64,000 nt of DNA from Phycisphaerales bacterium (lineage in GTDB: Bacteria > Planctomycetota > Phycisphaerae > Phycisphaerales > UBA1924). Every line of letters begins with the position of its first letter. Position 1 is the stretch's first letter. The position numbers were made by a program, and so were the translations under genes. The notes under the pieces are model-generated. The model made no database searches and was not told the DNA's origin. It was given only the letters and a program-made list of their open reading frames with translations. Where the stretch lies: contig JAJVHS010000010.1 of the NCBI GenBank assembly GCA_022072615.1, forward strand, positions 48,885-112,884, read 5' to 3'. Of this stretch, positions 49,145 to 58,483 are shown in pieces.

Positions 49145-49798
49145 TCAGTTGGTCCGCGTCTGCGTGGACTGGTACCGGTCCGCGAACACCACCGCGCTGG
49201 TCTTGAGGTTCACCAGTCGCCAGTTGAAGATGTACGTGCTGTCTCGTCCGGCGGCGCGGCTGATCTCGCCGAACTCGCCGTTGAGGATGTACGTGATCGC
49301 CGGGTCGTAGCGCGCCGATCCGCCCGCGCCGTACCGGCCTTCGTCGAGCCGGTCCGGCCCGCCCGGCTGCGCGTAGCGAGCCGCCTGCTCGTCCATCACC
49401 TCGAGCGTCTCGACGATCATCGCGTGCTGCGCGACCGTGCTGTTCACGAGGTCGGAGAAGATCTTGCTCCGCACCGTCACGAAGTCGTTGGACGGGGTCT
49501 GCGTCCGGTTGGTGATCGCGCCGACCGCGATCACGACCTTCTGCGGCGCGTTCGAGATCTCGGGAATGGCCGGGATCTTGTCCGCGAGCCGCGCCGTCAC
49601 CTGGTCGGTGAACTCGAGCAGCGTCCGTGGGCTCACCGCCGGGTCGTTGAGCGCCGCGTCGCCCGGACGGGCGTACGGGTCGGCACGGTCGTTGGGCCGG
49701 GCCGTCTGGCAGCCCGCGGCCGAGAGGCCGACCAGGCTCGCGACGCACGCGAGCTTGCGAACCGAGCACGAACTCATCGACCGCGCCAATCCGTTCAT
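49145..49798 (-). CDS. LpoB-family lipoprotein (penicillin-binding-protein activator-like)
   Basis: The product has 217 residues. The ATG at 49798 follows GGAG and gives a clean lipoprotein signal with LSAAGC (Cys30); a longer frame is open but not needed. The mature domain fits the LpoB/CsgG-like fold: KVVIAVGAITNRTQTPSNDF, VRSKIFSDLVNSTVAQHAMI, ITYILNGEFGEISRAAGRDS, YIFNWRLVNLKTSAVVFADR. In E. coli LpoB activates the peptidoglycan synthase PBP1b from the outer membrane. It is first gene of the cluster of five. Confidence 0.75.
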   Translation of the reverse strand: MNGLARSMSSCSVRKLACVASLVGLSAAGCQTARPNDRADPYARPGDAALNDPAVSPRTLLEFTDQVTARLADKIPAIPEISNAPQKVVIAVGAITNRTQTPSNDFVTVRSKIFSDLVNSTVAQHAMIVETLEVMDEQAARYAQPGGPDRLDEGRYGAGGSARYDPAITYILNGEFGEISRAAGRDSTYIFNWRLVNLKTSAVVFADRYQSTQTRTN

Positions 49799-50184
49799 GG
49801 CTTTCTCCACTGACGAGTTTGGGTTCTGGATTCGGGTGCGAGAGTCGCTCGAGCCGATCGCGCCGGCAGCGCAGGCCGGCAAGGGCGTCACGATGATCGG
49901 TGCACGCACCGAGTCGCCGAGCGTCATCTACCTCCGTCAATGATAGTACGCACTTACCACCGGTTTGTTCCTCGCGAAACCCCGGTCGGAATTGCATGAA
50001 ATCCGCTTCAGACCGCCGTTCCACGCCCCGGCCGTCGCGGCGGCCCGTCTTGATCGGTTCCCGATCGGTCACCTGTGGCGAGCACCAGCGCTGGCGCCCC
50101 AAGTTGAACCCGCCGCCGGAAATCGCCTCGCGTGATTTGCCTACCATCCCCGTTCCCAAGAGCCCGGACCCCTCCAGGGCTCGA
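49799..50184. other. Intergenic region between the LpoB-like cluster and tRNA-Lys
   Basis: These 386 bases have no supported gene. Promoters for the minus-strand lipoprotein cluster and for tRNA-Lys must lie here. TACCAT (50142-50147) could be a -10 box for the tRNA, but no good -35 is spaced correctly. Minus-strand open frames across it are not credible. Confidence 0.5.
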
Positions 50185-50257
50185 GAGGGCGTAGCTCAGT
50201 TGGTAGAGCATCGGCCTTTTAAGCCGCTGGTCCAGGGTTCGAGTCCCTGCGCCCTCA
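50185..50257 (+). tRNA. tRNA-Lys (anticodon UUU)
   Basis: This is a 73-base cloverleaf. Acceptor arms GAGGGCG and CGCCCTC pair fully and are followed by discriminator A. The D-arm is AGCTCAGTTGGTAGAGCA, the anticodon loop CTTTTAA (TTT) and the T-arm CAGGGTTCGAGTCCCTG. CCA is not encoded. This species reads the AAA codons of the putative lys leader peptide. Confidence 0.97.
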
Positions 50258-50362
50258 TTCCTTTTCGCCTTCAATCCACGCCTTCGCGGGCGGCTGCACG
50301 CTGTCGCGGGGTTGACGCCCGATCGACGGTTCGCGTCGTCGGTTCATACCGGGAGCCGTCCG

Positions 50363-53300
50363 TTGAAGATCGTTGTTCACGCGAACTGGTCGGGTGAGTT
50401 CCTTCACCTCTGGGCCGAAGACGCCGAGCACTGGGCCCGCACGACCTCGCACGCATCGCCGACCAGCAGTGCCGATCAGCCCGGCGACGCTCAGCACCCT
50501 TTCTGCATCGATCCCGAGCGCCTCGCTGACGCGCTCTCTTCCGTGGGAATCAGCGTCAATTCCAACCCAGGCACGCTGACGCTGCGTCTTCCGGGAGAGG
50601 GTGTCCCCCAGCCAAGTTCGCGGCTGCGCCTCCTGCTGGGCCTCTCGACACAGTCCCAGGGCGATGCCCGGCCCGTGCTGGGCCGCTTCGTGGTTCCGAC
50701 CGTTCGCCTGGCACCCATCGCCGCGTCGAACGTGCTCGAGGACCTGATCGACTCCGACGGCCAGACCGGCGGCGAGGGCGACCTGGTCCTGGGTCCCACG
50801 ATCGACTTCTTCGCCACGGCCGGGCGCCTTGGCAGGCACCTGCTCGTGCAGCAGCGCTTCGTCCCGATGCTCCGCCAGCGCGCGGGGGGCGAGCTGCTGG
50901 GCATGTGGCAGCCATGGACCGCCGACGAATCGACTTCGCACAAGCGCGACGTGCTCATCCGATCGATGCCCGCGTCGGCCCGCGCCGCCGTGGACGAGTT
51001 CTCGCACGACGCGGCCGCGATCCTGGACGACTTTCTCACCGCGCTGGTGGACGAGTTCTGCCGGTCCGTGTTCCGCCGCGAAGACCTCATGGACGCCGTG
51101 CGCGAGCGCGACCCGGCGACCGATCCCCAGGTCGCCTGGCTCCGCGGCCTGCTCGATGAAGGCCGCGGCGTCGAGGTGACCACCACCGTCCGCCAGGACA
51201 TGACCCGCCGCGTCCGCACGTGGGTCGCGGGCCTTGAAGACCGCGGCCAGAGCTCCGCCTGGCGGCTCTGCCTCAGGCTCAACGAACCGCTCGAATCCAA
51301 GCTCGGTCTCGCCGACGGCGCCGCCGAGGCCGACGCCGTCTGGTCCGTCAGCTTCCACCTGCAGGCCGTCGAACGCCCGAGCCTCATCGTCGACGCCTCC
51401 GACATCTGGCTGCTCACCGCTCCTTCCCTCGTCCTCAGCGGCCAGCGACTCGACAACCCGCAGGAACTCCTGCTCGCCGAGCTCGGCCGAGCATCCCGCA
51501 TCTACAAGCGCCTCGAGTCAGCGCTCGAAGACTCCGAGCCCATCGAGCTCACGCTCACCACCCGCCAGGCGTACGAGTTCCTCCGCGAAGTCCGGCCAGT
51601 GCTCCTGGAGCAGGGCTTCGGGTCGCAGGCCCCCGAATGGTGGGAATCTCCCGCCGCGCGACTGGGCGCACGCCTCAAGCTCGAGAGCGACGCGACCCCG
51701 CCGGGCGAACGTCCCCCGGGCATGTCCGCCGTCTCGGGCAACTCGGCGCTGGGCCTGGGAACGCTCGTCAAGTACCGCTGGGAGATCGCCATCGGCGACA
51801 CATCGCTCTCGCTCGCCGAGTTCGAGCAGCTCACCCGGCGGAACAGCCCGCTGGTCAAGATCAACGGTCGGTGGGTCGAGGTCCGCCCCGAGGACGTTCA
51901 GGCCGCCGTGAAGTTCATCCGTGAGAACCCCGGAGGCGACGTCTCCATCGGCGACGCGCTCCGCATGGCCTACGCCTCGGACGTCGCGTCGATCGGCCTG
52001 CCGGTTGTCGGCCTCGAGGCCACCGGCTGGATCCACGGCCTGCTCTCGGGGGATGGCCAGAGCGAAAGCCTTCAGATGCTCGCCACGCCGGGCACCTTCC
52101 TGGGCACGCTGCGGCCGTACCAGATCCGCGGCGTGTCGTGGCTGGCGTTCCTCGAGAAGTTCGGCCTGGGCGCGTGCCTCGCCGACGACATGGGCCTTGG
52201 CAAGACGATCCAGCTCCTGGGCCTGCTCGCCCATGAACGGCTGACGTCGCCCGACGCGGAGACGTCGCCCCCGCAATCGGCCGCCGCTGAAGCAGCGCTG
52301 GCCGCCGCGGCGCCCGTCGCAAACGGCGCAGCGCCAGGGGACGCGGCCGTGGTCTCGTCGACCGCCAAGGTCATGCCCACGCTGCTGATCGTGCCGATGT
52401 CGGTCCTGGGCAACTGGCTGCACGAAACCCGACGGTTCTGCCCGCACCTGAAGATCATGCTCCACCACGGCTTCAGCCGCCGCCAGGGGAGGGATTTCAC
52501 CGACGCGGCCCGGGCGCACGATCTCGTCGTCACCACCTACTCGCTCGCCCACAGGGATCGCGAGCTCCTCGGCGCGGTCGAGTGGGGCCGCCTCGTGCTG
52601 GACGAAGCCCAGTACATCAAGAACCCCCAGGCCAAGCAGACCCAGGCCGTCCGCAACATCAAGGCCGACCGCCGCGTCGCGCTCACCGGTACGCCCGTCG
52701 AGAACCGCCTCAGCGAGCTGTGGTCCATCATGGACTTCCTCAACCCCGGCTACCTCGGCACGCCGCACAACTTCCGCTCGCGCTTCGCCGTGCCCGTCGA
52801 GCGCTACCACGACCGCGGCAAGACCGAGCAGCTCCGCGGCCTGGTCCGGCCGTTCATCCTCCGCCGCCTCAAGACCGATCCCAACGTCGTCGCCGACCTC
52901 CCCGAGAAGATCGAGTCGCGCGAGTTCGCTCACCTGACCACCGAGCAGGCATCGCTGTACGAGAGCACGGTCAAGCGCATGCTCGGCGAGGTCGAAGGCG
53001 CCGACGGCATCCGCCGCCGCGGGGTGGTGCTGGCCGCCCTCATCAAGCTCAAGCAGATCTGCAACCATCCGTCGCAGCTGCTCAAGGACTGGGCGGAGGG
53101 CAGCGTCACCCCGCCCGACCCCGCGCGCTCGGGCAAGTGCGTCCGCATCCTCGAGATGCTCGAGGAAGTGCTCGCCGAGGGCGACCAGGCCCTGGTCTTC
53201 ACGCAGTTCCGCCAGATGGGCCACCTGCTCAGCGTCATGATCCGCCACCGCCTCGACCGCGAGGTGCTCTTCCTCCACGGCGGTACGCCCCAGAAGCAGC

Positions 53301-53677
53301 GCGAGGAGCTCGTCCACCGCTTCCAGAAGGACGGCCAGCGTTCGCCGATCCTCCTCGTCAGCCTCCGAGCCGGCGGCGTCGGTCTCAACCTCACCGCCGC
53401 GACCCACGTGTTCCATTTCGACCGCTGGTGGAACCCCGCCGTCGAGAACCAGGCGACCGACCGGGCCTACCGCATCGGCCAGACCCGCACCGTCCAGGTT
53501 CACAAGTTCGTGGTGCGCGGCACGCTCGAGGAACGCATCGACGAGATGATCGAGCAGAAGACCGAGCTGGCCATGAACATCATCGGCGCCGGCGAGCGCT
53601 GGCTCACCGAGCTCTCGACCGACCAGCTCCGCGACATCCTCACCCTTCGCGACGAGGCCGTGGGCGACGAGATCTGA
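50363..53677 (+). CDS. SNF2-family DNA translocase/helicase
   Basis: The product has 1104 residues if it starts at the TTG at 50363 (GGGAG seven bases upstream, product begins KIVVHANWSGEFLHLW). The N-terminal half is the bacterial SNF2-associated domain. The ATPase motor follows: DDMGLGKTIQLLG (Walker A, about 608-620), LLIVPMSVLGNWL, VVTTYSLAHRD, DEAQ (747-750), ALTGTPVENRLSELWSIMDF, and in lobe 2 SLRAGGVGLNLTAATHVFHF with AYRIGQTRTVQVHKFV. A Pro/Ala-rich insert (about 630-660) splits lobe 1. Likely role: remodelling protein-DNA complexes in transcription or repair. Confidence 0.9.
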   Translation: MKIVVHANWSGEFLHLWAEDAEHWARTTSHASPTSSADQPGDAQHPFCIDPERLADALSSVGISVNSNPGTLTLRLPGEGVPQPSSRLRLLLGLSTQSQGDARPVLGRFVVPTVRLAPIAASNVLEDLIDSDGQTGGEGDLVLGPTIDFFATAGRLGRHLLVQQRFVPMLRQRAGGELLGMWQPWTADESTSHKRDVLIRSMPASARAAVDEFSHDAAAILDDFLTALVDEFCRSVFRREDLMDAVRERDPATDPQVAWLRGLLDEGRGVEVTTTVRQDMTRRVRTWVAGLEDRGQSSAWRLCLRLNEPLESKLGLADGAAEADAVWSVSFHLQAVERPSLIVDASDIWLLTAPSLVLSGQRLDNPQELLLAELGRASRIYKRLESALEDSEPIELTLTTRQAYEFLREVRPVLLEQGFGSQAPEWWESPAARLGARLKLESDATPPGERPPGMSAVSGNSALGLGTLVKYRWEIAIGDTSLSLAEFEQLTRRNSPLVKINGRWVEVRPEDVQAAVKFIRENPGGDVSIGDALRMAYASDVASIGLPVVGLEATGWIHGLLSGDGQSESLQMLATPGTFLGTLRPYQIRGVSWLAFLEKFGLGACLADDMGLGKTIQLLGLLAHERLTSPDAETSPPQSAAAEAALAAAAPVANGAAPGDAAVVSSTAKVMPTLLIVPMSVLGNWLHETRRFCPHLKIMLHHGFSRRQGRDFTDAARAHDLVVTTYSLAHRDRELLGAVEWGRLVLDEAQYIKNPQAKQTQAVRNIKADRRVALTGTPVENRLSELWSIMDFLNPGYLGTPHNFRSRFAVPVERYHDRGKTEQLRGLVRPFILRRLKTDPNVVADLPEKIESREFAHLTTEQASLYESTVKRMLGEVEGADGIRRRGVVLAALIKLKQICNHPSQLLKDWAEGSVTPPDPARSGKCVRILEMLEEVLAEGDQALVFTQFRQMGHLLSVMIRHRLDREVLFLHGGTPQKQREELVHRFQKDGQRSPILLVSLRAGGVGLNLTAATHVFHFDRWWNPAVENQATDRAYRIGQTRTVQVHKFVVRGTLEERIDEMIEQKTELAMNIIGAGERWLTELSTDQLRDILTLRDEAVGDEI

Positions 53678-53705
53678 GCCCCGACCCGAGGGCGCCGCCG
53701 CGCGG

Positions 53706-56045
53706 TCAGTACAGCACTTCCAGGACGTTCGAGTAATCGTCCGTCCACAGCGAGAACGGCCGGTGGAGCTGGATGCCCTTCCAGTTCGTATTGGGCGAGC
53801 TCAGCAGCGGCGCGACCGCGTCGCCGCCGCGCGAGATGATGATCCAGCGGCTCTCACGCTTGCCCACCCGCCGCTGCTGGTCGGTCACCACCATGTCGTT
53901 GTTCAGCAGGCACGACATGCCAAGCTGCTGCGCGATCCGGGCCACCACCGGCGTCAGGTCGAAGTGGCGGTTGGAGACGTGCACCATCAGAAGGCCGTCC
54001 GATGAGAGCTTCTGGAAGTACCCCTCGAACGCCTCCACCGTCAGCATGTGCACCGGGATCGCGTCCGAGCTGAACGCGTCGATGATGATGAGGCCGTACT
54101 CGCCGTCTTCGGCATTCGCCGCGAGCCCCTGCCTCCCGTCCGCGAGGATGACCCGAAGGTTGCCCACCGCGTCCTTGAGGTACGTGAACAGCGGCACCTC
54201 CTCGATGCGATCCGCCTGCCCCGCGGCGTCGCCGCCGGCCTGAGGCACGCGCTTGCGGACCGTCGTCTGACCGGTCGCGATGCCGATCACCGATCGATCG
54301 ATGTCGTAGAACGTGAACTTCTCATTCGGCTGCGCGTACGCCGCGATCGACCCGGTCCCCAGCCCGACCACCGCCACGTTCTTGAGCCGCTCGTCGCTCC
54401 CCATCGCGTCGAAGAGCTGGCCGACCGGCCCGCTGGGGTGGTAGTACGTCGTCGGCATCAGCCGCAGCCCCTCGTCCAGGAAGATCTGCGCCCCGTGCAC
54501 GGTGGTGCCATGCGACAGCAGGTGCACGGCGCCGTTGTACTGCGCGAGCACCCTGATCACGCCGAAGAACGACCGCTCCTTGTAGATCAGCGCCGACAGC
54601 CCCGTCGGCTGGACAAAGTACATCGACGCCGCGATCACGCCGATGCTCGCCGCGAACACCAGCGGGCGCGAGATCACGATCGCCGCGATCACCAGCGGCA
54701 GGCCGACGCGCACCCACGCCCCGAAGTCCCTCACGTGCTCGATGAACGAGTCCGCGGTCCGGTCCTTGACCTCGTACATCAGCGCCATCCCGACCAAGAA
54801 GACCAGGATCAGGGCCGGGATCGACCACGCCAGCCGTTCACCGCGCGCCTTGGCCTTCGGCGCCGCGCCCTCCCGCGGCGGACGCCTCAGGAGCAGCACC
54901 GCCACCAGCGCGATCGGGTACTCGTAGATGTCGTTGAACAACGTCGGCGCCACCAGGCTGTTGAACGCTCCGCCCACCATCCCGCCGCCGGCCATGATCA
55001 GGAAGTACGTCGTCAGATGCTCGGGCGGCGGCCGGTCCGCCGCCAGCAGGCCGTGGCACAGCAGCGACGCGATGAAGAACAGCCCGAAGTGCAGCGCGAT
55101 CAACCCCATGATCGGCGTCATCACGCCGATGGCCATCGTCGCGATCACCGCCGGCACCAGCAGCGCCACCAGCCAGCCCAGCAGCCCGAAGGGCAGCTTC
55201 ACCCGCGGCGAGAAGACGATGATGAACGTCAGCAGGTACAGCCCCAGCGGGATGATCCACAGCAGCGGCACCGACGCCACGTCCGTCGAGATCTGCTGCG
55301 TCACGCCGAGCATCAGGCTCGACGGCACCGCCGCCAGCAGCAGCCACCGGAGCATCCGCTTCCACGACAGCCGGATCGCCGCCGCGGGTTCCGCCTTCGG
55401 GCTCGCCCCCGCCGCCGACTCCTCCGGCCGGGCCCGGCGCGCCATCGCCACGCCGCACGCCGTCGCCAGCACCACGAACACGCCATACGCCCACGACCAC
55501 GCGACACCCTGCACCTTGAGCCCCATCATCGGCTCGACCGCGAAGGGGTACGCCGCGAGGCCGAGCATGCTCCCCGCGTTGCTCGCCGCGTACAGGAAGT
55601 ACGGGTCCTTGGCGTGCGTGTGCCCGGTCCTGCTGAACCACCGCTGCATCAACGGGCCGGTCGTCGACACCACGAAGAACGGCGGCCCGACCGCCATGCC
55701 CAGCACCACCAGCAGCCACACCGAGAGCATGAGCTCCGTCGGCAGGTTCCACTCAAGACCCGCGAGCGTGCCGGCCCGATCCGGCAGCCCCAGCGGCAGC
55801 GACGCCGCCGCCGCCGCCATCACCAGCACGTGCACCAGCACCTGCTGCCTGGGCTTGAGGTACCGGTCCACCAGGTGCCCGTACAGGTATCCGCCAAGCA
55901 GCAGCGCCTGGAAGAACAGCATGCACGTCGTCCACACCGCCGGCGTGCCGCCCAGCAGCGGCAGCACCAGTTTCGCGGCCAGCGGCTGCACCAGGAACAA
56001 CAGCGCCGCGGAAAGGAAAATCGTGACGGCGTAAAGAAGCAGCAT
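53706..56045 (-). CDS. Fused MFS/spermidine-synthase-like protein, copy 1
   Basis: The product has 779 residues from the ATG at 56045. The N-terminal two thirds hold some 12-14 membrane helices (YAVTIFLSAALLFLVQPLAA, PAVWTTCMLFFQALLLGGYL, SLMLGVTQQISTDVASVPLL). The C-terminal domain, from about 545, is polyamine-synthase-like: VAVVGLGTGSIAAYAQ, FYDIDRSVIGIA, ADGRQGLAANAEDGEYGLII and IDAFSSDAIPVHMLTVEAFE. The DAFSSDAIP stretch holds the catalytic Asp position. Substrate is unknown. A paralogue lies directly upstream. Confidence 0.85.
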   Translation of the reverse strand: MLLLYAVTIFLSAALLFLVQPLAAKLVLPLLGGTPAVWTTCMLFFQALLLGGYLYGHLVDRYLKPRQQVLVHVLVMAAAAASLPLGLPDRAGTLAGLEWNLPTELMLSVWLLVVLGMAVGPPFFVVSTTGPLMQRWFSRTGHTHAKDPYFLYAASNAGSMLGLAAYPFAVEPMMGLKVQGVAWSWAYGVFVVLATACGVAMARRARPEESAAGASPKAEPAAAIRLSWKRMLRWLLLAAVPSSLMLGVTQQISTDVASVPLLWIIPLGLYLLTFIIVFSPRVKLPFGLLGWLVALLVPAVIATMAIGVMTPIMGLIALHFGLFFIASLLCHGLLAADRPPPEHLTTYFLIMAGGGMVGGAFNSLVAPTLFNDIYEYPIALVAVLLLRRPPREGAAPKAKARGERLAWSIPALILVFLVGMALMYEVKDRTADSFIEHVRDFGAWVRVGLPLVIAAIVISRPLVFAASIGVIAASMYFVQPTGLSALIYKERSFFGVIRVLAQYNGAVHLLSHGTTVHGAQIFLDEGLRLMPTTYYHPSGPVGQLFDAMGSDERLKNVAVVGLGTGSIAAYAQPNEKFTFYDIDRSVIGIATGQTTVRKRVPQAGGDAAGQADRIEEVPLFTYLKDAVGNLRVILADGRQGLAANAEDGEYGLIIIDAFSSDAIPVHMLTVEAFEGYFQKLSSDGLLMVHVSNRHFDLTPVVARIAQQLGMSCLLNNDMVVTDQQRRVGKRESRWIIISRGGDAVAPLLSSPNTNWKGIQLHRPFSLWTDDYSNVLEVLY

Positions 56046-56097
56046 CAGACCGGGAGTGTACGAGAGAACTCGCCCGGGCACGAGCCACACCCCGGCT

Positions 56098-58416
56098 CTA
56101 CTTCAGGTTCAGCACCCCCAGCACGTTCGACCAGTCGTCCGTCCACAGTGGCGCCCTCGAACCAGGCTCGACCGGCATCCACAGGGACTCGGGGTGCACG
56201 AACGTCTCGATCGGCCCGCCGGGACGCCCGACCACCATCCACTTGCTCTGCTGCTTCCCTTCCGCGGCCAGTTGCGGGGCCGGCTGTGCTTCCATGTTCA
56301 GCAGCGCCACGCACCCGATCTCCGACGCGATCCGTGTCACCACCGGCGCCAGCTCAAAGTGCCGGCTCGACACGTGCACCAGCACCAGACCGTCCGGCAC
56401 CAGCTTGCGGAAGTACAGCTCGAAGGCGTCCTTCGTCAGCAGGTGCACCGGGATCGCGTCCGAACTGAACGCGTCGAGGATGATCACGCCGTAATGACCG
56501 TCGGGGTCCGCCGCCAGCCCCAACCGCCCGTCCGCGAGCCGCACCTCGACCTCGCCAGGGGCGTCGTACAGGAACGTGAAATACGGCTGCTCGAGCCCCG
56601 TTCCCGTGGCGACGTCGATGACGGCCTTGTCGATCTCGTAGAACACGTACTCATCCCCGGGCCGCGAGTACATCGCGATCGAACCAGCCCCCAGGCCCAC
56701 CACCGCCACCCGCTTCTGCAGCTCGCTCTCGCCGAGCGTCATGAAAAACTGGCCCACCGGTCCCGTCGGGTGGTAGTAGCTGGTCGGCCGCAGCCGAGCG
56801 GTCTCGTCGTGCAGGAGCTGCACCCCGTGCATGGTCGTGCCGTGCTGAATGGTGCGCCGGGCTCCGCCGAGCTGCTCGTTGACGCGGATGACGCCGAAGA
56901 ACGACCGCTCGCGGTACAGCTCCGTCGAGTACGACGCCTGCTGGACGAAAAACCCGCTCGCCGCGAACACCGCAAAGCACGCCGCGAACTGCAGCGGCCG
57001 CGCGATCGTCCACCCGGCGATCGCCAGCGGCAGCACCGTCCTCAGCCAGGGCTCAAGGGCGTAGACCTTCTCCAGCCCGGCCCGAGCCTGCCACTCCGGC
57101 TTCTCCAGGAAAAGCCCCACGCCCACCATGATCGCGAGCATCGTTAGCGGCAGGATCGATCGCCTCAAGAGCGGTGATGAGCGTGACGGCCGCGCTTCTT
57201 CCGGTTCCGGCCGCTTTTTCGTCGCCGGTCGCAGCGCCAGCACCGCCACCAGCGCCGCCGCGTACTCGTACACGTCGTCGAAAATCAGCGGCGCCACGAT
57301 GCCGTTGAAAGCCCCTCCCACCGCCCCGCCGCCCGCCATCGCCAGGTAGAACAGCGTGAGGTACTCCGTGCTCGGCCGGTCGTCGGCGAGCATCCGGTGG
57401 CAGAGCGTCGAGCACGCAAAGAACGTCAGAAAATGCAGGCCGATCACGCCCCACAGCGGGTTGCGGACGGTCAGGATGTCCGCCGTCACGACCGTGCACC
57501 CCAGCAGCGCGCACACGAGACCCAGCATGCCGACGGAGAACCTGATCCGCGGCGAGAACGCGATGATGAACGACACCAGGTACAGCCCCAGCGGAACGAT
57601 CCAAAGGAGCGGGAACGCCGCCACGTCCGTCGTGACCTCCTGCGTCACGCCCAGCATGAGGCTCGAGGGAGCCGCCGCCAGCAGCAGCCACCGCCCCACG
57701 CGCCGCGCCGACGGCCGCGCGGTCCGCTCTCCGCGGACCCCGGTCGCCGGCGAAGGCGAAGGCGGCGGTCGCTTGGGATCACCCCCGGCCCGGCCGGGCT
57801 TGCCGATCGCGCCGGCCGCGACCGCCCCGCACGCGATCAGCAGGACCGCGAACACCCCGTAGCCGATCGACCAGCCCAGGTTCTGCGACCGCACACCGAC
57901 GTTCGGCTCGACCAGCAGCGGGTAGGCGCCAAGCCCGAGCAGACTGCCGGCGTTGCTCGCCGCGTACAGGAAGTACGGGTCCGACGCGTGCGCGTGGCCG
58001 GTCCGGCTGAACCACCGTTGCAGCAGCGGGCCGGTCGTGGAAACAACAAAGAACGGACCCCCCACCGCCACCGCCAGCACCCCGAGCAGCCACAGCGACA
58101 ACTCAATCTCCGACGAAAAGCCGCCCAGCACGCCCGCTCTCGTTGCGAACGCGGGCAAGCCGACCGGCAAGAGCGCCGCCACCCCCAGCGCCACCAGCAC
58201 ATGCACCGCCATCTGTGTCCGCGGCGCCAGACGCCGATCCAGCACGTGGGCGTACAGGTACCCGCCCAGAAGCAGGGTCTGGAAGAACAGCATGCACGTC
58301 GTCCACACCGCCGGAGTGCCGCCCAAAAGCGGCAGCACCAGCTTCGCGATCATCGGCTGCACCAGGAAGAGCAGCACCGCAGAGAAAAAAATGGTGAACG
58401 CGTAGATCGCCAGCAC
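56098..58416 (-). CDS. Fused MFS/spermidine-synthase-like protein, copy 2
   Basis: The start is most likely the GTG at 58416 (VLAIYAFTIFFSAVLLFLVQ), giving 772 residues; the longer frame to 58515 overlaps the divergent HAD gene. It matches copy 1 throughout: LVLPLLGGTPAVWTTCMLFF, SLMLGVTQEVTTDVAAFPLL, VAVVGLGAGSIAMYSR, YEIDKAVIDVATG, ILDAFSSDAIPVHLLTKDAF. It lies 52 bases before copy 1. Their divergence is considerable, so the duplication is old. A role in making or moving polyamines or other aminopropyl compounds is inferred from the family only. Confidence 0.85.
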   Translation of the reverse strand: MLAIYAFTIFFSAVLLFLVQPMIAKLVLPLLGGTPAVWTTCMLFFQTLLLGGYLYAHVLDRRLAPRTQMAVHVLVALGVAALLPVGLPAFATRAGVLGGFSSEIELSLWLLGVLAVAVGGPFFVVSTTGPLLQRWFSRTGHAHASDPYFLYAASNAGSLLGLGAYPLLVEPNVGVRSQNLGWSIGYGVFAVLLIACGAVAAGAIGKPGRAGGDPKRPPPSPSPATGVRGERTARPSARRVGRWLLLAAAPSSLMLGVTQEVTTDVAAFPLLWIVPLGLYLVSFIIAFSPRIRFSVGMLGLVCALLGCTVVTADILTVRNPLWGVIGLHFLTFFACSTLCHRMLADDRPSTEYLTLFYLAMAGGGAVGGAFNGIVAPLIFDDVYEYAAALVAVLALRPATKKRPEPEEARPSRSSPLLRRSILPLTMLAIMVGVGLFLEKPEWQARAGLEKVYALEPWLRTVLPLAIAGWTIARPLQFAACFAVFAASGFFVQQASYSTELYRERSFFGVIRVNEQLGGARRTIQHGTTMHGVQLLHDETARLRPTSYYHPTGPVGQFFMTLGESELQKRVAVVGLGAGSIAMYSRPGDEYVFYEIDKAVIDVATGTGLEQPYFTFLYDAPGEVEVRLADGRLGLAADPDGHYGVIILDAFSSDAIPVHLLTKDAFELYFRKLVPDGLVLVHVSSRHFELAPVVTRIASEIGCVALLNMEAQPAPQLAAEGKQQSKWMVVGRPGGPIETFVHPESLWMPVEPGSRAPLWTDDWSNVLGVLNLK

Positions 58417-58483
58417 GGGTGCCCAGTGTAACCCCGACCCGTCCGGACGGGAGGCTTCCGGACACGGGCGTACACTCTGGCCC

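Noticed and set aside
48504..50159. 551-codon version of the second LpoB-like gene
   Set aside because: The upstream part overlaps the first LpoB-like gene; the lipobox and start at 49088 define the real protein.
50008..50274. Minus-strand 88-codon open frame across tRNA-Lys
   Set aside because: It is antisense to the tRNA; its GAGTRTLDQRLKRPMLYQLS stretch is the translation of the tRNA complement, a common false annotation.
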